Shown piece by piece: positions 21,201-30,842 of a stretch of DNA of 30,842 nt; positions within the stretch are counted from its first letter, which is position 1, and each line of letters begins with the position of its first letter. The DNA is taken from NCBI GenBank assembly GCA_900660155.1, contig CABFPE010001167.1, positions 4,897-35,738 on the forward strand, written 5' to 3'. The position numbers and the translations under genes were made by a program. Below the pieces are notes generated by a model. That model worked only from the letters and a program-made list of their open reading frames with translations, searched no databases and was not told the DNA's origin. Origin of the DNA: Hofstenia miamia. Its lineage: Eukaryota; Xenacoelomorpha; Acoela; Hofsteniidae.

Positions 21201-24200
21201 GGGTGGGGACGACTGGGAGAACGTTCCCTCCCCTCAACAGAGCTTAGATTTTCAGTGAATTTACATTGTTAATGCTTTAGTTGGTTTAGTTAGTTTACAT
21301 TTGCATGATATTTGACATATACAACTAAGTGTAGCAATATATAACTTTATTATCATTTATATTGTTGTGGTATATTACCAGAGGCGCAGCAAGAGGGGGT
21401 GGGGACGACTGGGAGAACGTTCCCTCCCCTCAACAGAGCTTAGATTTTCAGTGAATTTACATTGTTAATGCTTTAGTTGGTTTAGTTAGTTTACATTTGC
21501 ATGATATTTGACATATACAACTAAGTGTAGCAATATATAACTTTATTATCATTTATATTGTTGTGGTATATTACCAGAGGCGCAGCAAGAGGGGGTGGGG
21601 ACGACTGGGAGAACGTTCCCTCCCCTCAACAGAGCTTAGATTTTCAGTGAATTTACATTGTTAATGCTTTAGTTGGTTTAGTTAGTTTACATTTGCATGA
21701 TATTTGACATATACAACTAAGTGTAGCAATATATAACTTTATTATCATTTATATTGTTGTGGTATATTACCAGAGGCGCAGCAAGAGGGGGTGGGGACGA
21801 CTGGGAGAACGTTCCCTCCCCTCAACAGAGCTTAGATTTTCAGTGAATTTACATTGTTAATGCTTTAGTTGGTTTAGTTAGTTTACATTTGCATGATATT
21901 TGACATATACAACTAAGTGTAGCAATATATAACTTTATTATCATTTATATTGTTGTGGTATATTACCAGAGGCGCAGCAAGAGGGGGTGGGGACGACTGG
22001 GAGAACGTTCCCTCCCCTCAACAGAGCTTAGATTTTCAGTGAATTTACATTGTTAATGCTTTAGTTGGTTTAGTTAGTTTACATTTGCATGATATTTGAC
22101 ATATACAACTAAGTGTAGCAATATATAACTTTATTATCATTTATATTGTTGTGGTATATTACCAGAGGCGCAGCAAGAGGGGGTGGGGACGACTGGGAGA
22201 ACGTTCCCTCCCCTCAACAGAGCTTAGATTTTCAGTGAATTTACATTGTTAATGCTTTAGTTGGTTTAGTTAGTTTACATTTGCATGATATTTGACATAT
22301 ACAACTAAGTGTAGCAATATATAACTTTATTATCATTTATATTGTTGTGGTATATTACCAGAGGCGCAGCAAGAGGGGGTGGGGACGACTGGGAGAACGT
22401 TCCCTCCCCTCAACAGAGCTTAGATTTTCAGTGAATTTACATTGTTAATGCTTTAGTTGGTTTAGTTAGTTTACATTTGCATGATATTTGACATATACAA
22501 CTAAGTGTAGCAATATATAACTTTATTATCATTTATATTGTTGTGGTATATTACCAGAGGCGCAGCAAGAGGGGGTGGGGACGACTGGGAGAACGTTCCC
22601 TCCCCTCAACAGAGCTTAGATTTTCAGTGAATTTACATTGTTAATGCTTTAGTTGGTTTAGTTAGTTTACATTTGCATGATATTTGACATATACAACTAA
22701 GTGTAGCAATATATAACTTTATTATCATTTATATTGTTGTGGTATATTACCAGAGGCGCAGCAAGAGGGGGTGGGGACGACTGGGAGAACGTTCCCTCCC
22801 CTCAACAGAGCTTAGATTTTCAGTGAATTTACATTGTTAATGCTTTAGTTGGTTTAGTTAGTTTACATTTGCATGATATTTGACATATACAACTAAGTGT
22901 AGCAATATATAACTTTATTATCATTTATATTGTTGTGGTATATTACCAGAGGCGCAGCAAGAGGGGGTGGGGACGACTGGGAGAACGTTCCCTCCCCTCA
23001 ACAGAGCTTAGATTTTCAGTGAATTTACATTGTTAATGCTTTAGTTGGTTTAGTTAGTTTACATTTGCATGATATTTGACATATACAACTAAGTGTAGCA
23101 ATATATAACTTTATTATCATTTATATTGTTGTGGTATATTACCAGAGGCGCAGCAAGAGGGGGTGGGGACGACTGGGAGAACGTTCCCTCCCCTCAACAG
23201 AGCTTAGATTTTCAGTGAATTTACATTGTTAATGCTTTAGTTGGTTTAGTTAGTTTACATTTGCATGATATTTGACATATACAACTAAGTGTAGCAATAT
23301 ATAACTTTATTATCATTTATATTGTTGTGGTATATTACCAGAGGCGCAGCAAGAGGGGGTGGGGACGACTGGGAGAACGTTCCCTCCCCTCAACAGAGCT
23401 TAGATTTTCAGTGAATTTACATTGTTAATGCTTTAGTTGGTTTAGTTAGTTTACATTTGCATGATATTTGACATATACAACTAAGTGTAGCAATATATAA
23501 CTTTATTATCATTTATATTGTTGTGGTATATTACCAGAGGCGCAGCAAGAGGGGGTGGGGACGACTGGGAGAACGTTCCCTCCCCTCAACAGAGCTTAGA
23601 TTTTCAGTGAATTTACATTGTTAATGCTTTAGTTGGTTTAGTTAGTTTACATTTGCATGATATTTGACATATACAACTAAGTGTAGCAATATATAACTTT
23701 ATTATCATTTATATTGTTGTGGTATATTACCAGAGGCGCAGCAAGAGGGGGTGGGGACGACTGGGAGAACGTTCCCTCCCCTCAACAGAGCTTAGATTTT
23801 CAGTGAATTTACATTGTTAATGCTTTAGTTGGTTTAGTTAGTTTACATTTGCATGATATTTGACATATACAACTAAGTGTAGCAATATATAACTTTATTA
23901 TCATTTATATTGTTGTGGTATATTACCAGAGGCGCAGCAAGAGGGGGTGGGGACGACTGGGAGAACGTTCCCTCCCCTCAACAGAGCTTAGATTTTCAGT
24001 GAATTTACATTGTTAATGCTTTAGTTGGTTTAGTTAGTTTACATTTGCATGATATTTGACATATACAACTAAGTGTAGCAATATATAACTTTATTATCAT
24101 TTATATTGTTGTGGTATATTACCAGAGGCGCAGCAAGAGGGGGTGGGGACGACTGGGAGAACGTTCCCTCCCCTCAACAGAGCTTAGATTTTCAGTGAAT

Positions 24201-24548
24201 TTACATTGTTAATGCTTTAGTTGGTTTAGTTAGTTTACATTTGCATGATATTTGACATATACAACTAAGTGTAGCAATATATAACTTTATTATCATTTAT
24301 ATTGTTGTGGTATATTACCAGAGGCGCACCAAGAGGGGGTGGGGACGACTGGGAGAACGTTCCCTCCCCTCAACAGAGCTTAGATTTTCAGTGAATTTAC
24401 ATTGTTAATGCTTTAGTTGGTTTAGTTAGTTTACATTTGCATGATATTTGACATATACAACTAAGTGTAGCAATATATAACTTTATTATCATTTATATTG
24501 TTGTGGTATATTACCAGAGGCGCAGCAAGAGGGGGTGGGGACGACTGG
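18280..24548. repeat. Satellite array: ~32 tandem copies of a 196-bp monomer
   Basis: The phrase aacgttccctcccctcaaca starts at 18280, 18476, 18672 and every 196 bp after; 32 units would end at 24551, and the match fails at 24549. I see only one substitution (G to C at 24329, in unit 31). Each monomer has an AT-rich part containing tttagttggtttagttagtt and a GC-rich part, gaggcgcagcaagaggggg, tggggacgactgggag. No ORF crosses the unit. The left border is a gap, so the true copy number may differ. Confidence 0.95.
18443..18491. repeat. GC-rich hairpin carried by every satellite monomer (first instance)
   Basis: The G-rich stretch gagggggtggggac is followed after ~12 bases by gttccctcccctc, which is its near-complement, so each monomer junction can fold into a GC-rich stem. 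The same block recurs every 196 bp. The gaggcgcagcaagaggggg lead-in resembles transposon-end sequence, suggesting the satellite arose from a mobile element. Confidence 0.5.
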
Positions 24549-25779
24549 AATGTATGCCTATGACAATCATAATATATATATATATATATATTTAGCATTT
24601 GTTCCACTCTATATGCAAGGGTAATCAAAATTTAATTGATACTGCAATTATTGCAGTATCGATTAATCTTTTGAATGCTTTAGAAGAAGAAAAGATGTCA
24701 ATATATTGCAATGATTTAAGGTTCACTAAAAACATTTCCTCAAGCATTGACGGATGAGAATCTTGCTGAAACATATAATCAAGTCCCGATTCGAGAATCA
24801 TTATTGTCCTGTTTAGTATTGGCTGTTGCAAATGTGCTGCATAGTTTGATGACCCAAAAAGATTATTCATAGACCAACGAATTTCATCGATTTTGTATAT
24901 TGTATGCTTAACATTAACCTTATTTCCTTATTTCGCATCATTTTGATCTTTTTTCGGATACTGATGTTGTGGTCTCAAACCAGAGGTCATTTTTGTTACT
25001 TAACGTACTGGATTCTTCTAAAATCAAATGATTAACATTAGTATTTTTTGTCAAAAAATCTAAGCTTTAATGACATTTCTCGTACTCAGTAGTACTGAGC
25101 CTGTACTCGAGGCCAACTCGATCCGACATCGAGTCGGGTTTATTCAGATACCCGATGTCACTCTCTAGTCATCACAGCCAAATGAATTTGGCTGTTAAGT
25201 GACTAAGTAGAAAAGTTACTGATCATTTGTTGGAAATATCACTGATTTTTAATTTTGCAAAGTTTTTGTTGCATGTTGTGGTTAGAGTAATTAGTTGTTG
25301 TAAATTGAAAGTACGGGCATGGGCAAAACTGCTAGTTATACAGTTAAAGCCAGTAGGAGTACACATGAACCTATAATGGATAGATAAGGGCATGAGAAAT
25401 ACCTTATCAGTACAGCCTTTCTGAACAAAACATCACAGTCTTGTCATTATCTATTCTCAATTATATAGTATATTTCAATAATTTTGAGATAGTATAGAAT
25501 AACGTCTTTATACATATATTATTGAAGACCCCCCTCCCCCTCCCCAATGTTGACAATAATCTATTGTGTGATTGATTAATTTATTGAACTAGAAAAATCT
25601 AATTGTAGCGTTCTACATCTGCGTGTCTGTAATTTTTGAGAAGGGGGCAATTTAATTCACTACCTAGGCGTAACTAGCAATGAGAAATATAGCCATTTCG
25701 AATGAAATGTTTATGAATTTTTTTTTGCATAGGTGAAAATAATTTGAACATGTTTTCTATTTGCTGTAACCTATGGTGG

Positions 25780-25780
<1 letters not shown>
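24549..25780. other. Unassigned segment between satellite array and cassette copy 2
   Basis: Contains a short (TA)n at 24571-24591, a hairpin at 24638-24660, a palindromic patch near 25085-25101 (ctcagtagtactgag), and a C-rich run at 25530-25546. The minus-strand frame at 24625-24870 (81 codons, begins MNNLFGSSNY) is unrecognised and may be chance or a relic. None of this segment resembles the intron sequence left of the microsatellite at 16684. Confidence 0.4.
24638..24660. repeat. Perfect 10-bp hairpin
   Basis: gatactgcaa, loop tta, ttgcagtatc. Its role is unknown. Confidence 0.5.

Positions 25781-25826
<46 letters not shown>
25781..25826. repeat. (TA)n microsatellite, start of cassette copy 2
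   Basis: About 23 TA dinucleotides, at the point where identity with 16724 onward begins. It is a plausible site of recombination or of mis-joining during assembly. Confidence 0.85.
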
Positions 25827-25830
<4 letters not shown>

Positions 25831-26353
25831 AATACTTTGTTAAAATCATTTAAATGTTAAAATACTGATTTTTTAAGAATCACAGCAATTAAACATATGA
25901 ATTATAAAAAAAGATGTTAATTTTCATATCACTGGTTAAGAGAAAAAACATTGTAAGTGCAAATTTATCAGAATCGTTTTCCATTTTTTTGCTACCCTAA
26001 GCACAGTATCTAACTGCTGGATTACTTTCTAAGTAAAAGTTATATTTCTATTACCCAGTAGTACCAAAGCATCATACTTGAGCAACTGATCAGTAATGAC
26101 TTTACCTTTAACCCGTTTTTCTGATTGCATGTTTTGTCAGTTACGATATTTTGTAATAATATATATATGTTCCAATGTAGAATGCTTTGCAGGTGTAACC
26201 TTACACTGATATTAATAATTCTATTCTAAAAGTGATTTACAAAATTTAAACCGTATCACTAAATATATTTTGGATGTAATGCCGATTTAAAGGTTGACTA
26301 TTTTTAAATCTGAAGCGATAACTAGAAAAGGATTACAAAGTAAATATGTTTAG

Positions 26354-26475
26354 GAGTTAGCAAAGAAGTCGGCACATCTTTGAAGCACCTCAATTCGATT
26401 AACAAAAAGATTTGTTTGATCGGCATCGCACCGTGGGGTGTGTTAGATCAAATAGATTCTTTGGATTTCCCTGGG
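26354..26475 (+). CDS. TRPM: TRPM channel exon D-prime, copy 2 (GIAPWG motif)
   Basis: Same splice sites and length (122 bp) as 17252-17373. Two codons differ: CAG to CAC (Gln to His, in TSLKQL) and GAA to GAT (Glu to Asp, in SLEFPG). The GIAPWG core is unchanged. Phase requires a preceding exon ending in phase 1, which exon B provides and exon F does not. Confidence 0.88.
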
Positions 26476-26826
26476 GTATTTCTGTTAATTTAATTTATTC
26501 CCACAAATATATTAACACTTTTGAAACAACTTTGAATTTACTCTGGTTTTACTAATTTATCGCCCATGTACTTAATTGCGTTAATAGATGTGAATGTCAT
26601 TCTTAATCAGAATTGTAACCTGGTTCTGTAAAATGGCCCTGGAATTGTTCAAAATTGTATCACTTAGCGTATTCTCACTGTAACGATTCTCGTTATGACG
26701 AGCCCAGGAATGAATATACTGATTGCGAGGATGCAAATGGCACAGCCCTTAAATCACAGTCCTGTTACAACTCTGTTATTAATATTGTTTTTCAATTGTT
26801 CAATTTTTTCAAGCGTACATGTTTAG

Positions 26827-26986
26827 TGCAGTGCCAAATACTTTTCTCGACGTGGTTGCACAGACACTCTAAATTCCCGTCATTCCTACTTTTTATTGAC
26901 AGATAATGGCACAATTGGGCGATACGGATCAGATATTGTTGTTCGTCGTTCTTTCGAAAGGCATCTTCGAAGTCAAAATTTTTCAG
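26827..26986 (+). CDS. TRPM: TRPM channel exon E-prime, copy 2 (LTDNGT motif)
   Basis: Sequence identical by eye to exon E at 17725-17884, with the same tttag acceptor and gtaatt donor. Encodes YFLLTDNGTIGRYGSD in the middle of the exon. Confidence 0.87.
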
Positions 26987-27029
26987 GTAATTAGTTGGTC
27001 ATTCTTTGTATTCGAATACATATTCCTAG

Positions 27030-27204
27030 AAAAAGGGAAAAGTCAAGTTCCCAGCGTCTGTCTAATTATTGAAGGTGGTCATAGCGTTGTGCGGACAATT
27101 CTGAATTATGTAAAGGAAACACCACCTGTGTCAGTTGTAGTCGCAGATGGGAGTGGGCGCGCAGCTGATATCATCTCTTTTATGCACCGTTACTACGATG
27201 ACTC
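27030..27204 (+). CDS. TRPM: TRPM channel exon F-prime, copy 2 (DGSGRA motif)
   Basis: Identical by eye to exon F, again after a 43-bp intron. Its donor gtatgt and two leftover bases TC join exon G to give a serine codon followed by VPNGLHQRIREQ. On contiguity this copy, not copy 1, is the one physically linked to the rest of the gene. Confidence 0.88.
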
Positions 27205-27477
27205 GTATGTTATTTAAATAATCGAGGAAACTTAAATGACGCTTTTCGCAAAAGTCAACAATTTGTGCAATCTTTAGGTCTTGTTCAATTGTAATTGATG
27301 ACGTAATTTTTCCAACTTCGCAATTCTGTTTCGACAAAATTTATAACTGATTTTTTTATTTGCAAGTAAAACTAAAAATATAGTAGTCAATGATAGCATT
27401 TTTTTCAATGTCACTTTTAACGAGTGTAAAATTATACTGTCTGAAAGATTTCTGAATAATAATATTGTTATGTTTAG

Positions 27478-27769
27478 TGTTCCTAATGGATTGCATCAGC
27501 GGATACGTGAACAATTGTTGGTGACCATAGAAACTGTATTTTCGGTTACATCTTTGCAGGGAGAATCCATTTACTCAGATATTTGTCAGATTATGAATCA
27601 TCGAGAATTCATTTTTATCTATCGTCTGGGCGAAAGTAGCTCCTTCGATCTCACTATTTTATCAGCGCTCCTTGCTTCTTGCTCGTCCTCCCCAGCTGAT
27701 TTATTTCGAATGGCGATGGCTTGGGATAGGCCCGATATTGCAGAAACTAAAATTTTTCGTACTGCTTTA
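27478..27769 (+). CDS. TRPM: TRPM channel exon G (REQLLVTI motif)
   Basis: After acceptor atgtttag one base completes the serine codon from exon F. The 97 codons then include RIREQLLVTIETVF, NHREFIFIYRLGE, DLTILSALLAS and LFRMAMAWDRPDIAETKIF, ending in phase 0 at gcttta/gtaagc. These match the TRPM region in which a REQLLVTI helix is followed by the VFRMG-like strand, the AILTALL helix and the LALAWNRxDIA helix (late melastatin homology region). All are intact. Confidence 0.92.
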
Positions 27770-28603
27770 GTAAGCATCTCAATATATCACAAAATATTAA
27801 AATTTACATTAAATTGATAACTTGAAAACTGGGAGAAACTCGTCAAAATAGATTAAATATGTACATTATTTTCACTCATTCAGTCATTTGATGATAAACC
27901 TTTCCACGTAATTACTATAAGATGAGTGAATATCCGTCAAACAATGCATTGATTACATTCACCATGTTTTGAAAAAGGTTTTTATTAGCAATATTGAATA
28001 TATGCAAAAGTAGGCTACGTTATTGGCGAACATGTATTAGCTGTATCAATAAGTTGGAATTCCATAGAAAACCTTTGTTTAAATCCCTCAAATGAATTTT
28101 TCCGCCATAAAAATTGTAATTTTTTACCCGCTCTGCCTTGCCTTGGGGCACATCTATTCTTGAGTTGTTTCGATTCCAATTCATTCTTAGTCCAAATTAA
28201 ATAAACTGTTCAACAACTCTGTTAGGAGATGAGCACTAGTAGTTATTTCCTGCACCTAATTTTTTACATTACCCTTAAAGTGATGAAAGCCTATGGAAAT
28301 AATTAACATATTTCTACCCAGTTTCTAGAAATACTGTTATATTTCGGTATGATTATTTGTTTCATTTTGGGTAAAAAGTTTGATATATGGATAAGTTTCA
28401 CTAATTATTATCTCCTGTTCTTAAGTAGAAAAAATTTTTGTTTTATGTAAAGCCATACTTTGATATAGGGATGTCTAAAGATTGGGAAAATAATCTTGTA
28501 AAAATATTCAGCTGTGCACGTTTTGTCGCTTTAAGGTTAAGAAAATGACTCTCCCAGACGCATTTCAGATGTTGATCATAAATACTGTCAAATTAATTAT
28601 TTA
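27770..28603. other. Intron G/H: no exon seen
   Basis: AT-rich intron sequence up to the Tc1 insertion. TRPM proteins normally have a linker and a conserved helix between the exon G and exon H segments; I find no candidate for it here, so it is probably in the unsequenced gap at 28940. Confidence 0.5.
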
Positions 28604-28939
28604 CAGTACTGGCCAAAAGTTTGGGAACAGTAACCTGTCCAAAGCGTGGAAACTTCGTAAAATTCCTGGAATTCCCAATTTTTTCTTAGAATTTACAACA
28701 GATTCATTTAGCCAATCAAATTAACACAACTTTAGATTTACAAACAATACATTTTCACTGAAAAAGCACTATCATTATGGTTTGAAATATGGTCCATGGT
28801 AGTGAAATTTCACCAACAAAGCGTGCTCAAATTCATATCTTGTACGAGGAGGGGTACAATTATCACGCTATAGCTGTTAGAATGGGCGTGTCAGTATCTT
28901 CGGTATCCAGAAGTGTTACTCGCTATCAGCAACTGCAAA
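28604..28939 (+). mobile_element. Tc1/mariner-type transposon, 5' end, cut by an assembly gap
   Basis: Preceded by the TA target dinucleotide at 28602-28603, the element opens cagtactggccaaaagttt, a typical Tc1 inverted-repeat end. From ATG 28789 the transposase reads SEISPTKRAQIHILYEEG, YHAIAVRMGVSVSSVSRSV, TRYQQLQ: the N-terminal helix-turn-helix (paired-like) DNA-binding domain of Tc1 transposases, about 50 residues. The catalytic DDE domain and the right inverted repeat are lost at the N at 28940. Whether the element was intact in the genome cannot be told. Confidence 0.88.
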
Positions 28940-28940
28940 N
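28940..28940. other. Assembly gap (single N) joining transposon and TRPM exon
   Basis: Left side is Tc1 transposase, right side is TRPM exon H in the same reading frame. The apparent 102-codon fusion frame is created by the gap. Confidence 0.9.
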
Positions 28941-29073
28941 GGAGTTTGTTAAATTACTTTTAAACAACATCAGTGACATGCAGGAGTTTCTTACCATCAC
29001 TCGATTGGAACAAATGTACAATGTAGATTCTGGATCACATAACATGTTGCCTCTTCTTGCCAAAAGTTTTTTG
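28941..29073 (+). CDS. TRPM: TRPM channel exon H, 5' end missing
   Basis: From the gap the frame reads EFVKLLLNNISDMQEFLTI, TRLEQMYN, and LLAKSFL, ending in phase 0 at tttttg/gtaaga. This matches the TRPM segment with (D)FVKLLxxxGxxMxxFLTxxRLExLYN, a helical part after the nucleotide-binding-like domain. The acceptor and preceding residues are in the gap. Confidence 0.9.
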
Positions 29074-29216
29074 GTAAGAAAACCTTGCTCTTATTGAGTT
29101 GGCTATTTGTAAAATAGTTCATTCATTGAAATTTAGCCGTTTTTTCGAAAACCGAATTATATCTGAAAGTGATTTTCTGCATATGTCCGTTTTATTTTTA
29201 ACTATGTCAAATTTAG

Positions 29217-29354
29217 ACAATTTCTGCTCAAAAACGACGTATTACACTAACAGATGTGGGGTACGTGATTGAGAAGTTGATGGGTGGGTCTTATCGCAGT
29301 TCGTACTGTAGAAGACGTTTCAAACCATTTTATCGAGCCAACTCTAATTGTAAT
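29217..29354 (+). CDS. TRPM: TRPM channel exon I (LMGGSYRSSY motif)
   Basis: After acceptor caaatttag, 46 codons read TISAQKRRITLTDVGYVIEK, LMGGSYRSSYCRRRF, KPFYRANSNCN and end in phase 0 at tgtaat/gtaagt. The IDIGxVLExLMGGxYR...Y(T/C)RxxF block of TRPM proteins is clearly recognisable. Its ATG-like start in the middle is not a translation start; the exon extends 39 bp upstream of it. Next exons (pre-S1 helices, pore) are outside the window. Confidence 0.9.
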
Positions 29355-30842
29355 GTAAGTTTCTGTTATTATCGACAAAGTTTTTGTCCTTCATATTTCA
29401 CTTGTTTTATGACTTACGCCGAATTGCTTTTAATGTACTGGAAATTTTGCAATGTAAAGTTCCCTTTTGCTTAACATCATACTGTTAATGTTGTTCACCT
29501 ATTTGGAATATTTGCGTGGTGTTGAGTATGGACAAAGTCTATTGATCTTATTCATAAATGTTTATTTTTTTCTTAAAGTATGAAGCATCATTTTAAGCCA
29601 TTAAATATCATTTCACATTTTGCTTGTAGCAATTGAAGAATTTAGAGTTAATTTTTGTAAATTTAGGCTTTCATTAAACACAGCTAATAGGTTACATGAT
29701 ATTAATATTTTCAATGGGTCTCAACAACTGTCAACACTAAATTTCCCTAAAACTATTGCACCTCCAGGGTGCGTGTACATGTAAGGCATGTGGATAATGT
29801 AAAGCTGATCGCTTGAAAATCAGTTTTGCAAGGAAAAATCGAATCAATAATCACTGAGAGACAACTTAACTGAGCCAGTACAATATGGGAAACACTCAAT
29901 TGACAAATATATAATAATTTTTTGGTATATTGTCACATTTTATTGTATTAAGTACTGTAACCGTATGATTTTTTATAAACGAAATTTTCCCTCAAAGGGA
30001 TAATTTATTCCACAGTGGCCGGCCCAGGTATCAGAAAAATGGAATTGAAGTGCATCCAATCAATTAGCAGGCTATCCAATTAATTAATTGCAATTAATTG
30101 GTTTCATTCTAAGTGATTATGTAAAATGAAATATATTATAATTCACCGAACAAACGTTTTTAAACAAACACATAAACTCTTTTTAAAAACAAAAATTTAC
30201 AAAATTACAATTCAACAAAAACACCACATGAATAACAAAAATAAACTAGTTTCTTCATCAGCATCTCCTGCAATGTGAATTTATCCCACAAAAAGGAATT
30301 AACTTTAAAAAAAGCTGATTCTCCAAATTCATTGGTAGAATTCTCTATCTTAAGTCAGTAAAACTAAAACTCGCTGAGCTGATCAAGCGCTCAGCCAAGT
30401 TAGACGACAACAAACAATGAGTCAACTAAGAAGTATGCATTACTCAGTGCACGGTGAAACCACGTATATATATATATACAGTATACAGGATACACTTCAT
30501 CCAGAAACAATGCATTAAAAATTTTATGCATTTTTATTAACGTTTAGTGGTAGTCCAGAGGGTTAAAATTCTGTATGTTGGACTTTGCCTGTTAAACTCA
30601 TGTGCAACATGATGTGTTTAATTATTCTTAAGTTTAAATTGCACTAAAGTAAAGTAATGCAATCAAAGTGCTTATAGTTTAAATATATATATATATATAC
30701 AAAAGAATTGTCTCTCCAGTAAAACTATGTGTTGAATGACGTATTAATGCACATATAACATGATTAGTGAAGAAAACACATCAAATTTGATACAAACAAA
30801 GCATTTTAATGAAAAAATTTCAGTATTTTGTATTATAACCTT
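29355..30842. other. No exon seen; intron or spacer downstream of exon I
   Basis: AT-rich sequence with an inverted repeat at 30076-30101 (ccaattaatt / aattaattgg) and short (TA)n runs at 30463-30478 and 30682-30700. I find none of the next expected TRPM motifs. Probably a long intron. Confidence 0.4.

Larger units (their letters stand above)
25827..27366 (+). repeat. Duplicated cassette, copy 2 (TRPM exons D-E-F with introns)
   Basis: Near-identical to 16724-18278. Differences include gatgag/gatcag in the first intron, ttgttttta/ttgaattta upstream of exon E, and three indels after exon F. Unlike copy 1 it continues without a break into exon G. Confidence 0.9.

Noticed and set aside
18280..24548. 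CRISPR-like array
   Set aside because: The units are 196 bp and fully identical with no variable spacers, in an animal genome. It is a satellite.
29055..29076. tgccaaaagttttttgg in exon H looks like a Tc1 inverted-repeat end
   Set aside because: It encodes the conserved exon H residues (LLAKSFL) and ends at a canonical donor. The match to the Tc1 tip is short and lacks the cagt terminus.

Overview
This is an AT-rich animal (invertebrate metazoan) genomic window, not a prokaryote. It has spliced exons with GT/AG boundaries, two very short introns (46 and 43 bp), decayed non-LTR and Tc1-type transposons, a long-inverted-repeat element, microsatellites and a large satellite array. The phylum cannot be fixed from the sequence. 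Three single-N gaps (8204, 18279, 28940) show that this is a scaffold of four contigs, and each gap sits beside a suspicious junction.

The one gene recognised with confidence is the N-terminal half of a TRPM-family (melastatin-type) TRP cation channel, on the + strand from about 14.48 kb to 29.35 kb. Exons A (14478-14682), B (14729-14942), D (17252-17373), E (17725-17884), F (17928-18102), G (27478-27769), H (28941-29073, 5' end lost in a gap) and I (29217-29354) join in phase, except across the lost G/H segment. They cover the SLOG/LSDAT-type melastatin homology domain and part of the following helical region. The pore-forming membrane domain would lie downstream of the window. A first exon further 5' is only guessed at.

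Layout. 1-2567: element with ~0.8 kb terminal inverted arms. 2568-5295: degenerate repeats, including a fragment resembling a widespread metazoan repeat and two tandem arrays (~82 and ~84 bp). 5296-6960: no gene seen. 6961-8030: minus-strand non-LTR retrotransposon remnant. 7743-8665: 461-bp exact duplication around the first gap. 8031-9720: broken plus-strand coding relic of unknown family. 7736-11812: extreme CpG desert. 11813-14477: AT-rich, probable intergenic or 5' part of the TRPM gene. 14478-18102: TRPM exons A-F. 18280-24548: ~32 nearly identical 196-bp satellite monomers. 24549-25780: unassigned. 25827-27366: second copy of exons D-E-F with their introns. 27478-29354: TRPM exons G-I, with a Tc1 5' end and the third gap between G and H. 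29355-30842: no gene seen.

The main puzzle is the duplicated D-E-F cassette, about 1.55 kb at ~9.1 kb spacing, with a satellite array between the copies. Splicing F to the second D would break the frame and give an immediate stop, so the copies can only be alternatives, or the arrangement is allelic or assembly-derived.
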